This document shows positions 47,906-58,721 of a stretch of 64,000 bases of DNA, one piece after another. Below the pieces are notes generated by a model. That model was given only the letters and a program-made list of their open reading frames with translations, made no database searches and was not told the DNA's origin. Source of the stretch: Tanypteryx hageni (Eukaryota > Arthropoda > Insecta > Odonata > Petaluridae); contig CM054114.1 of the NCBI GenBank assembly GCA_028673005.1, positions 11,749,108 through 11,813,107 of the forward strand, in the 5' to 3' direction. Both the position numbers and the translations under genes were made by a program. Within the stretch, counting starts at the first letter, position 1. Each line of letters starts with the position of its first letter.

Positions 47906-48079
47906 TACAAATAACTTAGATTCAACTGCTTATAGTTTTTCTAGAACTTCTAGAACTTAATGTTCCTGCGCGATTTTCGTTAGCGCATTGCGCAAATTTC
48001 CAAATATTATCCAATCAAAACGAAATTTAGCGTACTTACAGAAACATCAAACGATGAAGAAAACGTCAAATAAAATGTA

Positions 48080-48455
48080 CAGGGAGCCTCCCAGAGCCGC
48101 GCAATTTGTGTTCGCGCGGTCTCTCCTGTTGAGTCCCTGTGCAGTTTGTCTGTTTATTTGTTTTCCTGTTCTACTATAACTGCTGTCTCAACGAGGAGAC
48201 AGGGATCATGTTCATATGCCATCAGTTCCTTATTTGGTTTGTTTCTTAAATTTATATGTCTTTCATACATATTTTACTGCTGAGGGCAGCGCTTTCAATT
48301 CTATTCAAATTTTACATCCCCACTGTATGAAGCGCAGGAGAACTATGAAGACGATAATAATATTGAACATGCGATCCCCCCCCCCCCCCTGCCCCCCCCT
48401 ACCCCATCCCTACCGGCCCTAAGCGGGCTGAGCGTGGTCGAAGATCCGGCGGATC
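48080..48455 (+). repeat. Unclassified dispersed repeat, copy 1
   Basis: Shares TGTTGAGTCCCTGTGCA, CTATAACTGCTGTCTCAA, CTGCTGAGGGCAGCGCTTTC and AGGAGAACTATGAAGACGAT, in order, with 63,130-63,440. A C-run expansion at about 48,367-48,402 interrupts the block before GCGGGCTGAGCG. The family is noncoding and its class is unknown. Confidence 0.7.
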
Positions 48456-48463
48456 CCCTAGTT

Positions 48464-48776
48464 TGGGGCCCCTCAACCCGCCGCCCTTCATAAAATCCCT
48501 TGGCGCCCGCTACTAGGGCTATGGCGAGTCATTTGCTGGGGAGGTGTAATAAGATGGTACGGAAGAAGTACAAATTCAATTTTCTCATTAAAAATTTTAA
48601 GATTCTCCTTTATTATTAATAAATTTTGTATCCAAATCAAAATATTTTTGTTTGAAAATAAAAAAGAATCGAACCCATTTCTTTTAGCTTTATTTTTCTG
48701 TGCACCCCCAATTGGCGCCCGCAATCCTCTGAATTCGCACATGCGCCCTCAAGGCTGAAAAGGTTGAAGGCCCCTG
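48464..48776. mobile_element. hAT MITE with near-perfect TSD
   Basis: Left end TGGGGCCCCTCAACC; right end GGTTGAAGGCCCCTG. Flanking 8-mers CCCTAGTT (48,456-48,463) and CCCTGGTT (48,777-48,784) differ at one base. Subterminal TTGGCGCCCGC appears near both ends. The 313-bp unit is noncoding. It inserted directly at the 3' edge of the repeat copy ending near 48,455. Confidence 0.82.
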
Positions 48777-48817
48777 CCCTGGTTTATTTGAAAAATATCG
48801 AAGAATCCGATCTATCG

Positions 48818-49085
48818 CTTCTGTTCTCCTCCCCTCTCTTTCTCTCTCCTATTCCTCTCTCCTCTTCTTCCCCCTATCCTCTTCTTCCCCCTATCCTCTT
48901 CTTCCCCCTATCCTCTTCTTCCCCCTATCCTCTTCTTCCCCCTATCCTCTTCTTCCCCCTATCCTCTTCTTCCCCCTATCCTCTTCTTCCCCATATCCTC
49001 TTCTTCCCCCTATCCTCTTCTTCCCCCTATCCTCTTCTTCCCTCTCTCTCCTCTTCTCCTCTCTCCTCTTCCTCACTCCTTCCAT
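48818..49085 (+). repeat. Polypyrimidine minisatellite, 17-bp unit
   Basis: CCTCTTCTTCCCCCTAT 17-mers, nearly perfect, at about 48,860-49,040. The chance frame of 140 codons (48,764-49,186) with a 17-residue repeat reflects the period. Confidence 0.95.
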
Positions 49086-49600
49086 ATCGCCCCTCTCCTC
49101 CCTCCGTAAAGTCTTCTCTCCGAGGGATTTTTCGACAAAGCTTTGAGTTTGTTAGTGGCTATTATATTGCTTTTCTTCTTATGTAAGCTTTTGCCTAGAT
49201 GTGCAATATCGTTGGTAGCTAAATAAAAAAAAATTTAAAAATTTAAAAAAATATAGATTTGCAATGTTCTTAAATTTTTTACGAGCAAAAAATAAGGTTA
49301 AAAACCCTCTGTTCTTGATTTAAATGCTTAATGCGTTATACGTTCCCATTTTAAGTAGTGGTGATTAGTCGATAAAATTCTCCACGGCCCCTTAGATTTC
49401 CGGCGTTAACTCCTTTGGAGGGGGGTGGGAGAGAGAGAAGGGGCTGGCGAAATGGTGTCAATTACGGAGGGGAATAAGAGAAGAGAGGGAAAAGGGGGGT
49501 AGGGGCGGCCGTGGGATCCTCGAGTCCATGCTTGAGATGGCGAGTATCGATGAATGTGTTACTATGTAACAGATGGCGAGTGTCGATGATTGTATTACAA
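49086..49600. other. Noncoding with purine tract
   Basis: A GGGGGGTGGGAGAGAGAGAAG-type purine tract lies at about 49,419-49,505. Two diverged 40-bp direct repeats (GAGATGGCGAGTATCGATGA and CAGATGGCGAGTGTCGATGA) are at about 49,532 and 49,570. Confidence 0.5.
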
Positions 49601-49955
49601 TGTAACAAACCGACGATTTCCTCCCGAGTGTCGCATAGTCGCCACGCAGTGTCTTATTTCAAGGCTCCTCCGTAGTTACGCTCCGTGGGAGCTTTGCTTT
49701 GGTTCTTGCAGTTGTTGTTGCCGAGTTAAGGGCCCTCCTTGTAGTTCTCCGATAGAGTGAGTGAATTCGTCGTATTGGTTTCTGTCTGGAGATCGAACAA
49801 GCGTTACGTGTGCAGACTTGACGTTTAAAACAGGAGTGTTTTTTTATTTTGTCTTTCGACCGCCAGCCCTTGCTGTACCCACGCTTTGCAGCTCCTCTGA
49901 GGAAGAGTGATTTTTATTCGTGGAGGAATTCCGTGGGTGTTGATTGGATTCCAAC
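49601..49955 (+). promoter_or_regulatory. Possible 5' leader/promoter of a host gene
   Basis: This unique, CpG-containing segment precedes the candidate first exon. It lacks transposon features and looks like an untranslated leader (TCTCCGATAGAGTGAGTGAA, GACCGCCAGCCCTTGCTGTA). No TATA box or initiator can be placed with certainty. The call depends entirely on the exon that follows. Confidence 0.3.
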
Positions 49956-49995
49956 ATGCAGAACGAAAATCACAATTGTTGCGGAACGTGTCAAG
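49956..49995 (+). CDS. Candidate first coding exon, unknown gene
   Basis: An ATG at 49,956 in good context (CCAACATG) opens a 13-codon frame, MQNENHNCCGTCQ plus one base. It runs into a strong donor-like sequence, CAAG|GTAAAGTG, with GT at 49,996-49,997. An in-frame TGA at 49,941-49,943 makes this ATG the natural start. The sequence is unique in the window and not repeat-derived. Two adjacent cysteines and a third four residues on (CCGTC) hint at a metal-binding or disulphide-rich N-terminus, but the family is not recognised. No downstream exon was found within the window, so the intron may be long. A chance match cannot be excluded. Confidence 0.4.
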
Positions 49996-50699
49996 GTAAA
50001 GTGATTTTTTAAATAATTACATGCGTTGGTTTTGGATCGTTTTTAATTTTTTCCGCGTTTTCATCTCCGCCCAAATTATCCGGTGGATTTAGACGGCATG
50101 TTTGAGGATGACGCGATCTCGCGTCGAACTCTCAAGTTATTAGATTGTATCCGATTACGGCACACATGCAGCACAAGTGTCTTCGCTTACATTGTATCAA
50201 TTCATCGTATTTGTTAAACGCAGTAGATATTAAGTAGGCGTGGTATACAATGTAAACAAATTCATTTTAGACGTATGTATGTACTTTGTACCAAAGACCC
50301 CAACGGAAAGACCGGAAACTTAATGCTATGAAAAGTAAAGGCCGATACAGTGAATTTTTTATTGTAAACAATTTTTCCAACGGAATCGAGGGCCTTAACC
50401 TAAAATGCTCTTGAGAAAATTATACTTTAAGGGGAATCGTGTGATACACGGGAATTCCCCGAATTATTACATTCTGTTATTCTCCCCAAATCCAATCCCA
50501 ATACTTCCTTGTCAGTCCTGCCAGCAGTCATTATTGCGTCTCGTTCTCTGCGATTGACTCCAATTATCTTACCCATTTCCCTTAATTATTTTGCTACATC
50601 CAATTGTCTCAAAATTACTAAAAATGAGTCATTTTTAATGCATCAAGAATAATTTTTAACCTACTTTCCAAAAAATGGAAAGTAGTCATGTGAGTTCGC
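49996..50699. other. Noncoding, possible intron
   Basis: AT-rich unique sequence following the candidate donor. No acceptor plus open frame with a recognisable continuation is seen. Confidence 0.35.
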
Positions 50700-51565
50700 T
50701 CGGGCGCCCGAGTGTCCCATTAACATCCTCATGAAAGGACTGATTTAAGATAAATTCGATACATGGAATATATACATAAATTAATGACCAAAATGACATA
50801 TTTGGACCGGATCGACTTGGCAGGGGTGCCACAGTTGCAAAGTTAAGCATTTCTGTAATTATGAATTTGGAAGGAATTGGCCCAACCGATTTCAACGAAA
50901 TTTTGTATGAAGTAGGTGTGCAACATAAAATGACAAAATCTAGATGTTTAGTATAAATATAGAAGGCAGGGCTGCCACAATACAAGGAATAAAGAATCTT
51001 TTTACACGTATTTCTATTGAACTATCCATAGCAATTTATCCAAAATTAATACTTGAAATATACACACACATAGAAAGCAATATTAGCATATTTGGACCGG
51101 ATCAGCAAAACGGGTGCCACAATTACAAATTAAACTTTCAGTAAATAAGGATTTGGAAGGAATTGGCTGAACGGATTTCAATTAAATTTTGTATATACGA
51201 TTTGTACAACATATTTAAATCACGATGTTAAAAACGGAGCTAAAGAGCAGGGCTACCACAATAAAAAGTTAATATTTTTTACATGTATTTCTAGAGAACC
51301 GTCTGCATGGATTTTAATCAAATATAGTATATGTAATCTTCATATAAATAAGTAACCAAAATATCATATTTTAACCCGGTCGACTAAACAGGGCTACCAC
51401 AATATCAAGGTTAGAATTTTTCTGTAACTATGACTTTGGAAGGTATCAGCTAAAAGGATTTCAAAGACATTTCGTTTGTAGGGCGAGTATAGAATGGGAA
51501 TACGAGTTAAATATATTTAGAACGTACGAAAAGAGCAGGGCTACCACAATATATGGAAGAATAAT
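50700..51565 (+). repeat. Satellite with alternating A and B units
   Basis: Six junctions of the form GG-T-CCACA occur at about 50,824, 50,970, 51,112, 51,251, 51,392 and 51,539, about 140-148 bp apart. Units 1, 3 and 5 (type A) share GAATTTGGAAGGAATTGGC and GATTTCAA-A-ATTTTGTAT. Units 2 and 4 and the partial ends (type B) share ACGTATTTCTA, ATATGGACCGGATC-type text and a long central AT-rich part. A and B are distant relatives, so this is a higher-order repeat of about 283 bp made of two diverged monomers. Copies are well diverged, so the array is old. Confidence 0.85.
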
Positions 51566-52065
51566 TTTCCGATTTCAAAGCAAATACATTAGTATACGAT
51601 TATACTACGGCGAATTGGACGAAAAGCACTTCTTGATACACCCCTACTTGTTATATATTAAAATTGTATTGAAAGTAAAGTAGGCGGATTAGTTCTTTCA
51701 AGAATCACTTGCTTTCATGTTTTTAAGAAAATCGAGAGATATCTGGGTATAAAATTTTATGCAAGCAAATCTTTTCTTCTTAAAATGAAACTCAATTTAA
51801 ATGTTTATAGAAACATTAATCCTACAACCTTGTTACTTTAAGGAACAGATAAAGTTTTGCCGTCATTTTAGTCGATTTCTCGAGCGAGTTCTGTCATGTC
51901 TCCATTTGGTTTTCATCTTATAGAACCACCTGTGGAGCCGTTCCTTCTCGAACATAAATCTTCCAAATGCGATCTCGAGCGCGTCGGGGGATATCCCGAG
52001 TATAAGTTGAGACTGTTTCGAATTAGGACGGTCTTGCCAGCACAGCAATTTTCTCAATTTTTGGG
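51566..52065. other. Unique noncoding DNA
   Basis: No gene is recognised. Overlapping frames of 62-74 codons on opposite strands at 51,863-52,087 are unconvincing. Confidence 0.35.
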
Positions 52066-52199
52066 CAGGGCCGCCAAGAGCTGACACGGGCCCTGGGAAA
52101 GGGTTGGCGTATGCCCCCTGTAATAATTAACACTTCTACATACTTTTAAATTTCATATCCTCTACCGGCCCACGGGGATTTTGGCCCTGTATCTCCACC
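52066..52199. mobile_element. Possible short hAT-like MITE
   Basis: Starts CAGGGCCGCCAAGAG and ACGGGCCC. The right end, reverse-complemented, is CAGGGCCAAAATCCCCGTGG. The ends are similar, but the flanking 8-mers do not match. The right boundary could instead be at 52,213. Confidence 0.4.
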
Positions 52200-52757
52200 C
52201 TCTCGCTAGCCCTGCTTCCATGGCCCCTTTGCGCGGCAACTTAAAACGGGAGCCGCCCTCTAGCGGGATAAAACGCGAAATAAAGAAGGGCATGGCCATC
52301 AGAAGCCCAGTTTTGGAGGGTGTCAGAGAGAGGGAGATTGTAAGGAGAGTTTAAGGTAGTAAGGAGGGAGAAAGTGTCCCTGAGAGAGAGATTCAAAGAG
52401 GTCGACAGCGGCATGGATATAAAGATTCCAAATTATGTGTCCAGTTTACTCCCGAGGCGACCAAGTAGAAAAGGTACTCGTATTCATTGTGGCATTTTCC
52501 TTACACTTCTCCTCTTGACCGGAGAAGGGTGTTGATGTCGGATTCGAGGGAATGGGGTGCTGGAGAGGGTGCGAGAGGGCTCATTGTGGCCGGGTGCTAG
52601 GCGGAGGTCTTCCTGGGGTCGCCACAATGGGCTGTCGGATGCAGGAAAGGCGCGCCTTTGAGGCATTAGTGACCTTCCGTTCGTGAGGTCTAGGTAGGAA
52701 TGACAGGCATGTTGATATATTTACTTATCAACCGTGGTCACCTTCCAAGGTCTCGGT
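52200..52757. other. Noncoding, partly purine-rich
   Basis: Contains GA-rich runs at about 52,318-52,400. No gene is recognised. Confidence 0.35.
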
Positions 52758-53073
52758 CAGGGGTCGGCAACCTATGGCCACATGCGGCCCCTGAGAGCGC
52801 ATTATGCTGCCCGCGAGACTGTAATGATCGCGAAAATTTCATATGAGCAATTTCATATTTTTCAGTTAAATGATGGTCTCAGAACCTTTTCTGAGGAAGT
52901 TTTAACGCCAGCAAATTATGTAGGCTTGAGTTTTGCTTATATGGTACCACAGGAACTGAGATAACTTCTGATTTATTCACACTCCGTGGCTTTCTTGACT
53001 TCCAATGCGGCTTTGAGAAATGTTCAACAACTGGGAATGTGGCCCTTCGTTCTGAGAAGATTGCCAACCCCTG
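52758..53073. mobile_element. hAT MITE, degraded TSD
   Basis: Starts CAGGGGTCGGCAACCTATGG, ends GATTGCCAACCCCTG. Flanking 8-mers GTCTCGGT and GTTTCAGT agree at six positions. 316 bp, noncoding. The terminus resembles the lone hAT end at 18,049. Confidence 0.82.
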
Positions 53074-54402
53074 GTTTCAGTCATCGAGCGAACAGCAAAT
53101 AATTCAATCATCGTCGATAATTTCGGTAACTCTGAAATTTTCAAACATTTTGTTGTGTATTGTCGAACCGTACTAGTTCTGATGCGTTACCAGAAGTCCC
53201 AACTGTTCATTTGGAGAGACGATGCGACTCCGCCAACTCACTCGGTTTATTGGTCGTGCATTTATTCAGTTTTCTAGTTCGGTGATTGTGAGAAGTAGCG
53301 ACAGGCGGTGGAGCGCTAATGGATTGAATATCCTTCGATTGCTGTTTTTTCCCCGACTGCTACGCGCGAGGTCATGCAGATGTAGATGTTATTTCGGTGG
53401 ATTACTTGTTGCCAGAAAGATGTCGGAGTTGGTACATTTATAAAGACTAATGGTAATTTGTGTAGAACATTTTGAAGACATTTTTCAGACCTTCATGCAA
53501 GAGACGCGTATAAACGCGCACGTTAAGTTTTCGGCCATCGCTCGCTACAAAGGCGCACTTGTCATAAACCATTCGCTACGTTTAAAAAAGAGAATGGGCA
53601 TATTATGACTACGCGTCTGCATCGGGCGACTTGTCCGATTCTTCTTCCCTTTGTGCGATTCCATTAAGCGCTAATCCTCCGGCACTTGATTTTTGTTCAG
53701 AATTCCGCTTTACAAACGACCGGGAAGAACTAATTGACCCAATTAGCGATTCTTCAGATATCATTCTTTATTTTTAGCTCTCTTCTTCCCTTGGGCTCGA
53801 TGCCTCCGCAGGCCTTCTCTATAGCAAAAAACATCGGCTCTGTTTTCTGCCAGAATGTCTTCGCTCGTACTGCCTCATCGGACCATTAACTTCTCCTCGT
53901 TTTGCGCCACGTAAATTAAGAATTAAATTCCCGCTCAATGAATGGAATGCTTTGTTCATCGCAAAAAAACGCACTCTTGTCTCTGAGGTCCCTCGAGACC
54001 GCGGATCTCAGAGCGAATGGCGACATTTTAGTCGCATTCGATTGACAGCGCGGCCGCCGCTTCCTTCGCTTCTTTTATCCGCAATCCGAACTCTGTTGAT
54101 GGGTCAACTAGAGAGCGCGGCTCGATGCTCGTTTTTTTTCGAGTTAATGGTGAATCATAGAGTAGGTAGTTGATTGCTCAACGTGTGGTGTACAGTTTCT
54201 TTCACGCTTTCATTAGAATTCGATATTGTACTGAGAGAATATTTTGGGAACTACATATAATGTGTTGCGGAAACGGGACGTAGCGGAAACGTGGCGAAGT
54301 ATGTCTCTGCTCAGTCTCCACATACATTCAGCCTAATGTTTAACTGATCAAGATGTTGACTTAAAAATTCCTTAGCTCCATATAGACATTTTCTCCCTAG
54401 AA
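53074..54402. other. Unique noncoding DNA with CpG-richer parts
   Basis: CpG content is somewhat raised at about 53,220-53,560 and 53,980-54,130. No gene is recognised, and frames stay below 75 codons. Confidence 0.35.
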
Positions 54403-54793
54403 CAGCGTTTCCCAACCAGTGGTTCGCGATATAATTCCGTGGGGCTCGCGAGAAACATTAGGTAATGTCGTATTTTTCACATTTTTGGTTCTACAATTCT
54501 TACTATTATTTAATTCTTTTCTAATTATTTAAATGATTTTCTTTCCAATGATTTCTCTCTGTTTCAAGAATTATATTTTAATTTTACTGTGCACTAACTA
54601 GAAACTGATGAAAATAGCAGAGATTCCGATTTTATTGTAAACGTGTTGCGTATTATCTGTTGTATAAAGTTTTTATTTTTAACGAATTAAACGTGTTCAA
54701 GAAGCTTTGTTTGTGCAACGTTTATTCTTTTTTGCAAGAGGTTCACCGTCAAACTATTATATAACTCAAGGGGTTAGCTAAGAGAAACCGCTG
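54403..54793. mobile_element. hAT MITE, same family as 39,860 inverted
   Basis: Starts CAGCGTTTCCCAACCAGTGG and ends AGCTAAGAGAAACCGCTG. Flanks CCCTAGAA and GCCTTGAA agree at six of eight positions. The interior at about 54,595-54,650 (ACTAGAAACTGATGA, ATTCCGATTTTATTGTAAAC) is the reverse complement of 40,077-40,130. Confidence 0.82.
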
Positions 54794-55252
54794 GCCTTGA
54801 ATAACCGTGGGGAATAACAATAACAAAGAGAAATAAAGGTAATTCATGAAAAAGAATTTTTGTTTTAATCAAGTCTAATATATGCTAAAGAATTCTCGTT
54901 CCTCGAGACACAGACAAAGATCGATAAACAAGCAGCTTCATTAGTTCCAGATGATCTTCCTCTGACGACAGGCTGTTTATTAGCAACCGATTAATAGTAA
55001 AATTAAACTATGTAATTGAATATAGAACAAAGCTGCCATTTGCTTGGCGAAGAACCAAAGAGTTTTCAATGAAAAACTTTATTTTATGGAATTATCTGGG
55101 ACGGTTCTAAAACTTCCCCACGTTTGTATAGGACAAATTAAACTTATCTGGGCTTGGCGTTCGTTCAGATTAATTTGCGAACAGAGCTTAATAACTATGT
55201 GAAACATCATATTGCCATAAAAAGATTTGTGGTGTGACTCGATTAATAATAG
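54794..55252. other. AT-rich unique DNA
   Basis: No recognisable gene or repeat. Confidence 0.4.
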
Positions 55253-55266
55253 CCACACACACACAC

Positions 55267-55330
<64 letters not shown>
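55253..55330 (+). repeat. Compound microsatellite (CA)n(TG)n(TA)n
   Basis: (CA) repeats turn directly into (TG) repeats around CACGTG at about 55,266, forming a palindrome. About 26 TA units follow. Confidence 0.96.
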
Positions 55331-55332
<2 letters not shown>

Positions 55333-55640
55333 CAACTTACGGAAAAGGAAAGGTAAAATGAATATATGGATGTCAACAAGGTGTTGGGATGAGGAAACCC
55401 AGTGAGCACTCACCAATCAGACGACTTCAGCTACAGAGCTGAAGAAGGAGTAGTTCCGAAAGCTTCTACGTTTGTGATGTTTCTGTGTTTTTGTGTTATT
55501 TTACGTGTGTCGCTTCGACATCCCCGGGGCCTCGCCAACCTGAAGTCGTCTGATTGGTGAGTGCTCACTGGGTTTCCTCATCCCAACACCTTGTTGACAT
55601 CCATATATCTATTTTACCTTTCCTTTTCCGCAAGTTGTTA
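55331..55640. mobile_element. Foldback element with hairpin-like core
   Basis: Arms AACAACTTACGGAAAAGGAA (55,331-55,430) and its near-perfect inverted copy (55,540-55,640) are each about 100 bp. The 109-bp centre contains CTGAAGA (55,439), a GGA/UCC-pairable stretch, then GAAA (55,458). The element lies within TA repeats on both sides (TA-rich before 55,331, TATATATATA after 55,638), so it probably targeted or carried (TA)n. The order CTGAnGA-stem-GAAA and GAAG-CCGAAA phrase recall the pseudo-LTR ends of Penelope-like retroelements. The class remains open. Confidence 0.82.
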
Positions 55641-57739
55641 TATATATATAAATGTCATTTGTACTCTAATGCGTAATAGTAACAATAATGTAATAAACCA
55701 CGCGCTGAAGTAGGGGTTGTTAAGAGATATAAATAGAATATATATTAACATTAAAACGGCAGCGACAATGAGGACGCGATGAGTAATGAGGGACGCCACC
55801 GGAGGGGAACTGGGGTGGTAAGAAAAGAGATTGTTGCTGCGGGCAATGTGAAGAGGTTGCTCTCTCTCTCTCTCGTACGTGCAATTTTTATTTGATTATG
55901 GAATTCCACGAAGTCTCGCCCTCATCCATTAACTTTATATTGCTTGTGTGATATTTCTTAAAATGATCAATAATTGATAGCAAAAATGAGGATTAATTGT
56001 TAGAAAACAAGCGATCGATGCGAATCACGAATGACTGGTAAAGACATTTGAAATGCCACCTCATAATGACCACTTTGAAATAAAAGACTGGCGTCGATTA
56101 CGTTGAGTTTTAAAGGACGTCCGCCTATTCTGCAACCGATATTGTTTTGTTTTGATTGCCGCCGATTAAGAATCCCTCACAGCCTTCCTCATTCCCATTT
56201 ATTTCCCGGTACGGTCGACAAATACGGTGAAGTGTTTACGACTGGCATTCCGTCTCCCATATTTATCCCAAACCCTTTCCTGAATCGTAATTGGAATCGG
56301 GCGGCCATCTTGTTCGATTGTTTCATCTTTACGACTTCCGATTGTGTTCCCTCGTCATTTCCTCTTTCCTGGTTTGCTCCTTTATTTGCGTCCATGTAAA
56401 AAGAACGACGGGATAGCCTTTTGTTTTCCCACGGAATTTGCTGCTATAGCAACAGAGAATTCGCCACGAAGATGGGAGCGCCATTCTGATTCTCGGCGCG
56501 TCGCGTATTTTGTCTCTGTTCGAAATGTTGCAGAATCCTTGGGAAATATGGAATGAGAGGCGAATGAATCCGGGCGTAGGGTATCCATGGCATCCACTGG
56601 ATATGTGCATATATGGATGAGAAGTTCACCATAATACTCGGACACGGAGGTATAAGAAATAATATCAGGACTCTAAAAGGAACATCACAAAGGATGAGAA
56701 ATTGACTATCAATTTCAAGTGCAACGTCATCATTCCATTCGAGAAAAGTACTGGAATTCAATTTATTATTATATTAGTTTTTGCCTAAAGAAATCTAATA
56801 ATTAATTGTAATTTATTTTAAAAATAATTACGAAATTCTACTCAACTAGCAGAAATCATAACATAAAAGATACTCTTTAATTTTGAAAATTGATTGTTTA
56901 CCTTACAATATGTTTCCATAACATATCAACCTGAAGGCGATATATTTAGTGCATCTTATTTGTATGTAGGCACTCGAATAAAAATGCGTTTTTTTTCGTT
57001 CGCGTGCGAAATTTTTACAATTTATTATGTATGGGATGTTAACGAACAGTTGCAAAGTTTGTTAACTCTTAAGATGTTAAAATGTATCTAATAATTTAAA
57101 AGTGTTTCGTAATTGAAACGATTGCTGTATTGAGGATCTGAGGAAATATTACAAACAAAAGCAACGGAGTAATTGTATTTTTTTCTCGATTAGTCGCGCT
57201 ACGTTTGGATGTCGTCGTTCGCGGTTAACTTTCTGGCGTAGAGGATGCAAGTTTTAATCGAAGAAGCGCGTTCGAATCTTCAGCCACAGTTTTCTGGTTT
57301 CGATTACAAACAAACGGATAATTTATCGTAAAGTTATATTTATGGTTTAATAAGAGAAGTTATTTTGTCCGAGTTCCCATAAATTACACTGCGGCCATCA
57401 TCAGTACAAATGTTTACTTTTTAATGGGGCTGAAATTCAAATGTTTCGAAAAATTTCACCTTTGCTGATGTTGTTTTTAAGTGAGAGCACCAAGTACAAC
57501 TTTTAGACTATGTTTCTTGCGTTTGATGGGAAATTCATATCAGCAAATCTAAGTAAGATTAATAAATTTCAAGTCTTCGGTGGTCTTTTTTCAAATATAC
57601 GTCTATCTCAAACGTGTTTGTTAGGCGATTATTATGTAAGTAAAAGTATTAAGATTTACGGTGGCGCATAAATGAAGAATCGAATCAAATTCTATAAGAC
57701 GGAACATTTTGAGAGATCATTTATTCTGCAATTATTATG
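55641..57739. other. Unique noncoding DNA, CpG-richer at 56.1-56.6 kb
   Basis: Frames of 70-105 codons overlap on both strands at 56,103-56,761, with no recognisable domain. (CT)n appears at 55,858-55,874. The rest is AT-rich. Confidence 0.35.
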
Positions 57740-57910
57740 CGTTCTTTGCACGAAGTGAACGCTTATTGGGGAGGTCGTCTCCGTCCGTCCGCATGTTTCT
57801 ACTCGGGAACTACTGGACGTATTTTGATTAAATTCGTATTTTGGAGTTTTACTAAAAATTTGTCAATCTATTCCAATTTTGGTTAAAATCGGACCATAAT
57901 AACGACCACA
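57740..57910 (+). repeat. Fragment of a scattered repeat
   Basis: Contains CGTCTCCGTCCGTCCGC followed by CGGGAACTACTGGACGTATT and TTGATTAAATTCGTATTTTG. The phrase (a GTCCGTC run, then an ACCGATTT-A-GAAATTTGGTAT-like motif) is related to the monomer core at 50.7-51.6 kb and to 7,089. Confidence 0.5.
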
Positions 57911-58460
57911 TCTACATGTATTTTAGAACATACCTCAAGTACTCATCTGAGCGAAAAATATCGAATAAAATAATTAAAAATAGTTTATGTCAAATAATTT
58001 TTCCCGTAAAACGTAAAGTTTACGATAAATTTAAAGAAAATTAAATTAACGTATTTACGTAATTATAGCAAAAGTTTACCCCCTCCCTCACTCCCACAGC
58101 ACATTTCGCTTGCGATTTTCGATCTTCTTTTGTTCATTCCAAGGAAATAGTGGTGGAGAATTGGATAGTGCTGGGCTATGATGTAATCTTTACGTTCATG
58201 TTCATTCATAAACATAATTAGGTATAACTTTGTGTAAAAGCATGCCTATAAGCGCTTTTATTGTAATTTTTAGCCCCGTTCATGCCTTCGTAGTAAATTA
58301 TTAATTTCTTTTCACTAAAAATTCTTTTTGTGTCCGGAAAATATAAAAAAAATGTTTTTGCGTTCATTTATTCGTCGTATATAATCAATTTTTTCACTTA
58401 ACGCTGTGTGTACCCTGACACGGATTACACCTTTACATTCTTGTTATTAATGAATCGGAG
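57911..58460. other. AT-rich noncoding DNA
   Basis: Nothing recognised. Confidence 0.4.
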
Positions 58461-58721
58461 ATGTGGCTAAGTTGCCCCTAGTTCCACTTTCCCGTGCCAA
58501 AGTTGTACGAATACGCGAAGCACTGGGTATACTGAACATTCATTTAGTATACGTACCTCTCTGGGGAGCACTGAAGAACACCGCCGACACGCGGCCGTCC
58601 CACGCAAGAAGACGAACGGCGCTTCGCTTCATCCCTCGCGTCCCGGTCGGCTGCTGCGACTCGCGGTGCGAGGTTCTTTTGTCTCGGCGGTCGCCTTCTA
58701 AGAATCCATTGGCGAAGCCAT

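Noticed and set aside
48764..49186. 140-codon frame with a 17-residue Ser/Pro/Leu repeat
   Set aside because: Explained by a 17-bp pyrimidine repeat.
50686..51560. CRISPR-like regular array at ~140-bp spacing
   Set aside because: The whole unit is repeated and diverged, with no short identical repeats separated by unique spacers; the DNA is eukaryotic.
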